Shown piece after piece: positions 5,734 to 11,503 of a stretch of DNA of 14,279 nucleotides. Origin of the DNA: CAYVQF01 sp964454015 (GTDB taxonomy: Bacteria > Myxococcota_A > Bradymonadia > UBA4248). A program made the translations under genes and the position numbers. How positions within the stretch are numbered: position 1 is the stretch's first letter; each line of letters starts with the position of its first letter. A model generated the notes under the pieces. That model did not search any database, was not told where the DNA came from, and was given only the letters and a program-made list of their open reading frames with translations. The stretch lies in the NCBI GenBank assembly GCA_964454015.1, contig CAYVQF010000091.1, positions 1 to 14,279 of the forward strand, written 5' to 3'.

Positions 5734-7311
5734 TCACTCCCCCCCTCGTCGCCCTTGAGCCGCAAGCGCCAAGATAGCTTCTTCTCCCATGAAGCGGATG
5801 GCCTGCCCCTTAGCGATGCGTGCCTCTGCCTGACGCACCTTGACCGGCACGGCGCCGCTCTCCTCTTTGGCCAGCAGCCCCTCGCCGATGATCACCACGC
5901 GCGTCGCCGCGGAGACCTTCCCATCGACGCGGTAACCCAGGGCCTCAGCCGCGGCGATGACCTCCTTGCGCCGCCGCACCAGGGAACCGGCCAGCACCAC
6001 CCCCTCGGCGGCGTTCTGCGCCTCCGCGCCCGGCGCCGTACTGGCGCTGGGCGGCGCTGCTCGCGACGCGGCCGGGCTGGGCGGCGCTGGCCGCTTGGCC
6101 TTGGGGAGCTTCACCGGCTGTTGCACCCGCACCTGCCACTGGGGGATGTTCAGCCCCTTGCCGTGGCAAGCCGCCAGGACGATGTGGGCCGCCGCCAGCG
6201 CGTCTTCGAGGGCGTCGTGGTGTTTGAAGCGATACCCCAGAAAGCCGCAGAGCTTGCCCAAGCCATAGCTCCCACACTGCTCCTTGTCCCAGGCCCGGCG
6301 AGCGATGGCCAAGGAGTCGAGCCAAGTGCAGGCGATCTCTGGCAGACCATAGCGCTCGGCGGCGCAGGCCAAGGCCCTGCGGTCGAAACCCGTGTGGGCG
6401 ATCACCACCTCGCCGCGCATTGCCTCGGCGAGCCCGCGGTAGATCTGGGCAAAGTTGGGCGCGCCGGCTACGGTCTGGGCCGTGATGTGGTGGATCCAGA
6501 TGTTGCCCGCCTCGAAGGCTTGCTCGGGGTCGACATAAGTCATCCAGGTACCGTCGACTTTCCCAGCGCGCACCTTGGCCAAGCCGATCTGACACACCGA
6601 CCCCGGGTGGCTGTTGGCGGTCTCCACGTCGAGGGCGATGAAGTCCATGCCCTCCAGGGGCAGATCGAGTCGCTCCCAGTCGACCTGCTGGGGTGCCTGC
6701 GCGCGCTGTGGCGCCGAGGCCTTGGCCCGGGGCTTGGGCGGCGTTTGGAGGGTGCGGACCGTGGCCCACAGGGTGAGCTCCGCCGGAGGCGGAAAGTGCA
6801 GGGGCAGCGCCGCGAGGTCGAAAGGCAGCGCCAGCGAGGCCGCCGCTTCCAGGGGGGTGTGCAGCAGCCCGGCGTGGGCGAGGAAGGCGTGCTGGAGCTT
6901 GAGCACCCGCCGCAGGAGGTAGATGGGCGGGAAGCGGCCCGCCCGAGCCAGCCAGCGCAGGACCTCGGCGTCCGCCTGGGCGGCGCAACACTTCGGGCAG
7001 CTCCACACGGCGTTGAAGGGGACCAGCTTGGTGAGCGCCAGCGCCGGCATGAGGGGGGGACGCGCCAGGTCGCCGGGGGCGGCGCAGTAGGCGCAGCGGC
7101 GGCCGTAGGTGGCCTCGATGGCGAGCTCGTCCGTCAGGGGCCCCATCTTCTTGGCGCCGCTGCACAGGTCGCGGAAGAGGGCGGCGCGCACGACGTGGTG
7201 CTGCGTGTGGTAGGCGTCACAGCCGGCCTCGAGGGCCATGTCGGCGCGGGCGACGTTGGCGTAAGCCCAGAAGAGGGCCTCTTCGATGGTGTGAAGCTGC
7301 GGTCCGGCCAT
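5734..7311 (-). CDS. DEDDh 3'-5' exonuclease with N-terminal degenerate HNH-like zinc module and C-terminal BRCT domain
   Basis: A 525-residue cytoplasmic protein. Residues 1-155 hold C73-x2-C76 and C105-x2-C108, with LTKLVPFNAVWSCPKC between. The layout is that of HNH nucleases (C-x2-C ... D-H-x-x-P ... N-x-V-x-x-C-x-x-C-N), followed by PPIYLLRRVLKLQHAF as in that family. The catalytic D-H is T94-K95 and the usual C-N is C-C, so cleavage is unlikely and a zinc/DNA-binding role more likely. Residues 222-382 are a DnaQ/PolC-type exonuclease: D228 and E230 in FIALDVETANSHPG, D310 in AHTGFDRRAL, H365 and D370 in HHDALEDALAAAH. Residues 398-433 are a Pro/Ala linker. Residues 435-520 resemble the ligase-type BRCT (VVLAGSL...GYRVDGKVSAATRVVIIGE). 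A role in DNA repair or end processing is inferred. The start is supported by GGAAGGA upstream. The nearest upstream gene on the same strand ends 125 bp away. Confidence 0.87.
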   Translation of the reverse strand: MAGPQLHTIEEALFWAYANVARADMALEAGCDAYHTQHHVVRAALFRDLCSGAKKMGPLTDELAIEATYGRRCAYCAAPGDLARPPLMPALALTKLVPFNAVWSCPKCCAAQADAEVLRWLARAGRFPPIYLLRRVLKLQHAFLAHAGLLHTPLEAAASLALPFDLAALPLHFPPPAELTLWATVRTLQTPPKPRAKASAPQRAQAPQQVDWERLDLPLEGMDFIALDVETANSHPGSVCQIGLAKVRAGKVDGTWMTYVDPEQAFEAGNIWIHHITAQTVAGAPNFAQIYRGLAEAMRGEVVIAHTGFDRRALACAAERYGLPEIACTWLDSLAIARRAWDKEQCGSYGLGKLCGFLGYRFKHHDALEDALAAAHIVLAACHGKGLNIPQWQVRVQQPVKLPKAKRPAPPSPAASRAAPPSASTAPGAEAQNAAEGVVLAGSLVRRRKEVIAAAEALGYRVDGKVSAATRVVIIGEGLLAKEESGAVPVKVRQAEARIAKGQAIRFMGEEAILALAAQGRRGGE

Positions 7312-7368
7312 CCCTCACTATCCTTCCGTGCATTTTCCTGGCGTAAACGAGCACTTGAGCGGGGATTA

Positions 7369-7385
7369 GCACGGATGACCCGTGC
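7369..7385 (-). terminator. 6-bp hairpin in the gap between the lipoprotein and exonuclease genes
   Basis: GCACGG (7369-7374) and CCGTGC (7380-7385) form a perfect 6-bp stem with a 5-nt loop. On the minus strand it lies about 50 nt after the lipoprotein stop and 57 nt before the exonuclease start. No U-tract follows, so intrinsic termination is unproven. It could be an mRNA-stabilising or attenuating hairpin. Confidence 0.3.
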
Positions 7386-7398
7386 CTGTCGAGGAAGC

Positions 7399-7420
7399 CG
7401 TGGCGCAGGCCAAGGCCACG
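7399..7420 (-). terminator. 6-bp hairpin just after the lipoprotein stop
   Basis: CGTGGC (7399-7404) and GCCACG (7415-7420) pair perfectly around a 10-nt loop, starting 16 nt past the minus-strand stop at 7437. A U-tract is absent. Its position at the end of the two-gene unit suggests a 3'-end hairpin or weak terminator. Confidence 0.35.
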
Positions 7421-7436
7421 TCGCCAGCGGCCCTGC

Positions 7437-8693
7437 TCAGGGCGCGTCCTCTGCGTGGAAGGACAGCAGCTCGAAGTAGGCCCCAGGGCTCGCCTGGGAG
7501 CCGCTGCAGATGTTTCCCTGCCACACCACGGCGCGATACTCCGCCCGCGTCAGGTAGAGCAGGCCAGTGCCCAAGTCCAGCGGGACGCCCAGCTCCAGGG
7601 GGCGGCCGTCGACCCTGATGTCAACGGGCAAACCCACCTCTTCGCAGTCCAGCTTGAAGGCATCGCAGCCGAGCTGGGGCGTGGCGCTCAGGGTGATGCC
7701 AAGGGCCTCAGGGAGGGCAAAGCCCGCGACTTGCCTATAGGAGCCCACGGCGCGCTCACCCTCCCACAGCGTCACACGATAGCTGGCGCTCCACCCCTCC
7801 CAGTCGACACTCAGGCTGCGGCCCGCCTCGGTCAGCGGCGCCATCATCATCTCGGGAGCACACCACTGCCAGGAAAACCACCGCGGGGCGAAGTGCTCCG
7901 GGGGCGCCTCCAGCAGGATCTCTACGCAGCCCTCCGGCATGCTCAGCGGACGCAGCTCCCGCACGGTCCAGCGAATGACCTGCCCCCCTTCGCCGCGTGT
8001 GGCGGGCAACCTGCCCACATCCCAGGCCGGCGCCAGCAACTCCCGCGGACAGGCTGGCAGGGGGCTCACCACCTCTTCACCCCAGGCGAAGGCATAGGCC
8101 TGCACCCCCTCCCACGTCCAGGAGAAGCGCGTCCCGGCCGGCGGTTCGCCATAGGAGCGTTGCCACAGACACGAGGCGTCGTCGTCAGCGCAAGGCCGGT
8201 GGCCAAAGGGGGGCACGGCCTCACTCACCCCGGCGTAGTCCGCCGTCAAGGTCAGGTGCGGACCTTCTGGGGCCCCTTTGGGGACCGCCACGGGGTGCTC
8301 CGCCTGGGCCATGGGTCCCGCCCACACCACCAAGAGGCGATCCGGGCGAATCGCGGCGTAGGGCTGACGGAGAATCCACGCCAGGTTACAGTCCCGCGTC
8401 TCGAAGGTGTCCACCCCGGCCTGCTGCCCCGACATCAGGGTGTAGTCGTCGTGGATGAAGGTGGGCGTACGCGTCGCCAGCCGCAGCGGCTCGGCCAAGA
8501 GCACGGCACAGTCCACCGCCTTGCCCGGCGCCAAACGCTGCACCGACAGGCGATGCACGTGATGGGTCATATTGCGCACCACCATGGCCGCTGCGAAGCT
8601 GGGCGCCTCCTTGGGCTCCGCGGGACCACAGCCAGGCAGTCCCACAGCGAGCCACAGCCACGCCATGGCCAAGAGCCTTCCGCCTCGTCTCAT
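7437..8693 (-). CDS. Large lipoprotein, paralogue of the ectodomain of the upstream membrane protein
   Basis: A 418-residue predicted lipoprotein. The signal peptide is MRRGGRLLAMAWLWLAVGLPGC, with lipobox L19-P20-G21-C22. The start ATG at 8693 overlaps the TGA of the upstream gene in ATGA, which implies translational coupling. The mature part is rich in Trp, Tyr and paired cysteines and looks like an extracytoplasmic beta-rich protein. It follows the upstream protein's ectodomain nearly end to end. LLVVWAGPM...LTLTADYAGVSEA (120-159) corresponds to ALVFWTHALPM...VVLRADYGAVDA there. PPAGTRFSWTWEGVQAYAFAW (184-204) corresponds to APAGARYAWEALPNAPVQVRSW. GTGLLYLTRAEYRAVVW...C (375-396) corresponds to GGTLWLGRASYPVVVS...C. 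No enzyme motif is visible. It probably acts in the same envelope complex as its partner. Confidence 0.85.
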   Translation of the reverse strand: MRRGGRLLAMAWLWLAVGLPGCGPAEPKEAPSFAAAMVVRNMTHHVHRLSVQRLAPGKAVDCAVLLAEPLRLATRTPTFIHDDYTLMSGQQAGVDTFETRDCNLAWILRQPYAAIRPDRLLVVWAGPMAQAEHPVAVPKGAPEGPHLTLTADYAGVSEAVPPFGHRPCADDDASCLWQRSYGEPPAGTRFSWTWEGVQAYAFAWGEEVVSPLPACPRELLAPAWDVGRLPATRGEGGQVIRWTVRELRPLSMPEGCVEILLEAPPEHFAPRWFSWQWCAPEMMMAPLTEAGRSLSVDWEGWSASYRVTLWEGERAVGSYRQVAGFALPEALGITLSATPQLGCDAFKLDCEEVGLPVDIRVDGRPLELGVPLDLGTGLLYLTRAEYRAVVWQGNICSGSQASPGAYFELLSFHAEDAP

Positions 8694-10456
8694 GGTTCCT
8701 CCCACATGGCTTCCACAAAAGTCGTGACTTTCGCGGGCGCGGGCACGAGTGGCCAAGCACCGTAGTTGACGCACGATGGGCTGACCACCACCGGGTAGGA
8801 CGCGCGCCCGAGCCACAAGGTCCCACCGGCCAGGGGCACAGCCGCACCGGCGGCATGGGCCCCGAGGGCGCCGGCCACGGCGAGCTGCGCGTCGACCCAG
8901 GTGTTCAGGCAGGGGTCCAGGCGCGGGCGGCACGCGCCGACGCTCACTTCACCCTGCCAGCGCACGGGGAAGCCTTCGGGCGGGGCATAGGCGCGCACCA
9001 GCAGCAGCCGGCGCGCCAAGGGTGGCGGCGCCTCGGGATGGGCGGCTTGCAGGGCTATCTCCAGCATCGACCCTTGGTTGCCAGCGACGTGGGTCGCAGC
9101 AAAGCGCAGGCGGACCCCTTCCAAGAGGGCGTCCTCCATGACGCGGTGCAGGCGCGCCGGGCCACACAGACTCAGCCCGCCGCGCCCGCCCTCAGGCGCG
9201 GCAGCAGGCGCGATCATATAGGCGCGGCAGTCCGGGTGCTCCGGGTTCTCCATCACCTCCAGCACGACGACCCCCTCGTCCAAGTCAAGGTCTGCGGCGA
9301 AGGCCCAGGCCACCCGCGGTGTCGCACCGGGGTCTTCGCAGCTCCCGGGCGTCTCCTCCGTGGGCCAAGACCTCACCTGCACGGGGGCGTTGGGGAGGGC
9401 CTCCCAGGCGTAACGCGCGCCGGCCGGGGCTTGGCTCGGCTGACAATCCCAGCCCTGGAAGCGGTAGTAGTCGCAGCCCGGCGCGGGCCAGGTGTTCATT
9501 TGGGTGGCATCCACGGCGCCGTAGTCGGCGCGCAACACCACGGTCGCCTCGGAGCCCGGCCAATCTTCAGGGAGCTGCGCGTCATAGTCGAAGGTCGCCA
9601 TGGGGAGGGCGTGGGTCCAGAAGACCAGGGCATCCGCCCCGAAATTCCCCTTGAGGAGAACGGCCTCACAGGATTGCCCAGGCACGAAACTGGGCCCGCC
9701 CCCATCCTCCTTGGGGATCGGCCCGCCCACGCGCGGCCCCAAGGGCGCCTGCTGTCCCGAGCCCAAGGGCCAGGTGACGCCACGGGCCTCGAAGTGCCTC
9801 GGGCTGAGCATCGATGCGGGATCACTGGCGACCACGTCACAATCCATCAGGACGGGCGACGTCAGGGCGTGGACCGTCACCAAGCGCTGCTCCCTGCTGC
9901 CGTTGACGGCGGCCACGCGCGCTTCGAAGACGCCGGGAGAGACGCGCTTGTCAGGGATCTCTTCCGAGGGCGTGGCCATACAGGCCAAGCCGCCCACTGC
10001 CGTCGCCAGGCCGCGCCCCCAAGCGCGCCAGGGCGCGCCCGCCGGGGCTTGCATGGCCGGCCAGAAAAACCACAGGGAGAGCGGCACCATGGGCAGGGCC
10101 ATGAGATCCGTCGGGTCCACCGTGGTGTGCCAGCCCCAGCCAAGGGCGCGCCAGAGGGCGTCCCACGCCAGCGCTGCGGCGGGCCACAGGTTGATGGCTG
10201 CAAAGACCACCCCAACCGCGACGGCACAGGCGATGACCCCTCCTGGCCGGCGCCGCCGCAGCAAGGCCGCCACCAAGACCGGCGCCAGAAACAACCCCGC
10301 GAAGTCGCTGAGCTTGCCCGTCAACACGCCCGCCCAGACGCTGCCTTTCAGCAGGTGATCGTTGAGCACGAGCAGCGCCACGGCCGTCAACCAAGCCGGA
10401 TGTAGCAGCGCCTGCCCAGGCCTGAGCCAGCCTTGCCTCTCGTCGTTTTGCGTCAT
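8690..10456 (-). CDS. Polytopic membrane protein with large extracytoplasmic domain
   Basis: A 588-residue protein. The start at 10456 is supported by AAGAGGAGCACAGGCC before the ATG; the open frame upstream is not coding-like. Residues 20-162 hold about five hydrophobic segments: 21-33, 42-66, 72-104, 117-134 and 147-162. The segment LNDHLLKGSVWAGVLTGKLSDFAGLFLAP (31-59) is a signature I associate with unnamed membrane proteins of myxobacteria; this is recollection, not a search. From about 170 to 588 comes a soluble domain with scattered cysteines (206, 263, 328, 338, 373, 410, 431, 509, 516, 562), presumably outside the cytoplasm. That domain is paralogous to the following lipoprotein, with which the gene overlaps by 4 bp. 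Function is unknown. Confidence 0.83.
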   Translation of the reverse strand: MTQNDERQGWLRPGQALLHPAWLTAVALLVLNDHLLKGSVWAGVLTGKLSDFAGLFLAPVLVAALLRRRRPGGVIACAVAVGVVFAAINLWPAAALAWDALWRALGWGWHTTVDPTDLMALPMVPLSLWFFWPAMQAPAGAPWRAWGRGLATAVGGLACMATPSEEIPDKRVSPGVFEARVAAVNGSREQRLVTVHALTSPVLMDCDVVASDPASMLSPRHFEARGVTWPLGSGQQAPLGPRVGGPIPKEDGGGPSFVPGQSCEAVLLKGNFGADALVFWTHALPMATFDYDAQLPEDWPGSEATVVLRADYGAVDATQMNTWPAPGCDYYRFQGWDCQPSQAPAGARYAWEALPNAPVQVRSWPTEETPGSCEDPGATPRVAWAFAADLDLDEGVVVLEVMENPEHPDCRAYMIAPAAAPEGGRGGLSLCGPARLHRVMEDALLEGVRLRFAATHVAGNQGSMLEIALQAAHPEAPPPLARRLLLVRAYAPPEGFPVRWQGEVSVGACRPRLDPCLNTWVDAQLAVAGALGAHAAGAAVPLAGGTLWLGRASYPVVVSPSCVNYGAWPLVPAPAKVTTFVEAMWEEP

Positions 10457-10655
10457 TGGCCTGTGCTCCTCTTGGGGTGGCCACACCCGTCCTGCCCTGC
10501 ATCTTCGGCGCAACGCCCACGCTCCCCTCCAACTTACAGAATTGTGTCGCCCAACGCTCCCCCTTCTCACGACCTCATGCGCTCCGCGCTGCTGCTGCTG
10601 GCGCCGGGGCGCGCTCGCGGGGAGCTTTGGGTCAGGCACGACGGGGACCAGGCTA

Positions 10656-10685
10656 TTGCCGTGGGGCGCGGGGGGCGGCTACACT
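10656..10685 (+). promoter_or_regulatory. Candidate promoter for the 10732 lipoprotein
   Basis: TTGCCG (10656-10661), 18 nt, TACACT (10680-10685). Four of six bases match at each hexamer. The predicted start near 10692 leaves a leader of about 40 nt. It is the best promoter-like pair in the 275-bp gap 10457-10731, which otherwise shows no feature. Confidence 0.4.
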
Positions 10686-10731
10686 GAGTTTCCTGCCGGA
10701 AGGGCAGCGCGCGACTTGCGGAGGTGGATCC

Positions 10732-11346
10732 ATGAATCAGGTGATGTTGGCCAAATACTTTCTGGTTTCGTGCGCGGTCTTGGGCCTGGTGGCGCTGGCG
10801 TGGTCCTGCGACGGCGACACGTCCACGGCTGAGGACCAGGACCTCGTGGCTGACCAGGTTCCTGAGGATGTGGGGCCGGAGATCGCTGAGGTCGAGGTCT
10901 CGGACCTTGACGCCGAGACCAGTGAAGACGTCGAGGTGACGGCGGAAGTCGAGGTGGCAGACGCGGCGGACGCCGTGGAGGACACGGGCGAGCCGCCCAT
11001 TCCGTGTGGTGCGCCACTGACGCCGGTGGGGCCGCCGTGTTGTGTCGGTGGCAACCGCGTGAGCGATGGCGAGTGTCGCGACGGGGTGTGGTTCTGCGCC
11101 CAGGGGGGCTTGTGTCAGTGCGCCGGGGCACCCATCACCTTTGTCTGCAGTGATTTTTGTGGCAGCGGCGCCTTCGTGGACGCCGTCTGCGGCGATGAGG
11201 GCTGGAGCTGTGGCGCGCTGGTGCGCTCCGATAGCTGCCCGCCGGAGACCTGCTGGGGCGACCCGGGCGACTGCTGCATCAACCCGAGCTGCGTCGACAA
11301 CCGTTGGGAATGCGAACGCATCGGTGAGGAAGGCGTGGATTGCTGA
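10732..11346 (+). CDS. Acidic-stalk, cysteine-rich lipoprotein
   Basis: A 204-residue protein. GCGGAGGTGGATCC precedes the ATG at 10732. Residues 6-25 are a hydrophobic signal ending in A-W-S-C26, a relaxed lipobox. D27 at +2 would mean inner-membrane retention under E. coli Lol rules, but those rules may not hold here. Residues 27-87 form an Asp/Glu/Val/Ala stalk with almost no other residues, a common spacer in lipoproteins of this lineage. Residues 92-204 hold 18 cysteines. Three copies of C-x-D-x2-W-x-C stand at C115-C122 (CRDGVWFC), C153-C160 (CGDEGWSC) and C187-C194 (CVDNRWEC), so the tail is a small disulphide-rich repeat domain exposed outside the cytoplasm. The protein ends on Cys204. 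Ligand or partner is unknown. It is divergent from the 10456 membrane gene. Confidence 0.87.
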   Translation: MNQVMLAKYFLVSCAVLGLVALAWSCDGDTSTAEDQDLVADQVPEDVGPEIAEVEVSDLDAETSEDVEVTAEVEVADAADAVEDTGEPPIPCGAPLTPVGPPCCVGGNRVSDGECRDGVWFCAQGGLCQCAGAPITFVCSDFCGSGAFVDAVCGDEGWSCGALVRSDSCPPETCWGDPGDCCINPSCVDNRWECERIGEEGVDC

Positions 11347-11368
11347 AGCGAGGCGCGCGACCTTGCAG

Positions 11369-11408
11369 GTGTGAGGCTTTTCGCCACATCCGTGGCTTGG
11401 CCTCACGC
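11369..11408 (+). terminator. Two-tier stem-loop after the 10732 lipoprotein gene
   Basis: The outer arms GTGAGGC (11371-11377) and GCCTCAC (11400-11406) pair perfectly and extend by one G-U and one G-C pair. The inner arms GCCAC (11383-11387) and GTGGC (11392-11396) pair around ATCC. It begins 22 nt past the stop at 11346. There is no T-run, so it is at best a non-canonical terminator or a 3'-end protecting hairpin. The structure itself is unlikely to be chance. Confidence 0.45.
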
Positions 11409-11450
11409 GCTTGTGTGGGGCCGAGTGAACGGACTAAGTTGGGGCCCATC

Positions 11451-11463
11451 GTGCCTTTGGCAC
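11451..11463. repeat. Short hairpin GTGCC-TTT-GGCAC
   Basis: Perfect 5-bp inverted repeat with a TTT loop, 40 nt before the ATG at 11504. Possibly a leader hairpin of the GIDE/LemA gene. Weak evidence. Confidence 0.25.
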
Positions 11464-11503
11464 CGCGCCTTCGGCTTCTCCTTGCGCGCCTGAGCATGCC
11501 CTG

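Noticed and set aside
5662..7479. 605-residue plus-strand open frame
   Set aside because: Antisense to the exonuclease, which has intact catalytic motifs. Composition is low-complexity Gly/Arg/His/Leu.
7455..8765. 436-residue plus-strand open frame
   Set aside because: Shadow of the lipoprotein gene, with no signal peptide or domain pattern.
8855..10405. 516-residue plus-strand open frame
   Set aside because: Shadow of the 588-residue membrane protein; Arg/Gly/His-rich and without hydrophobic periodicity.
10577..10687. 36-codon frame MRSALLLLAPGRARGE... before the lipoprotein
   Set aside because: No ribosome site, and it overlaps the best promoter candidate.
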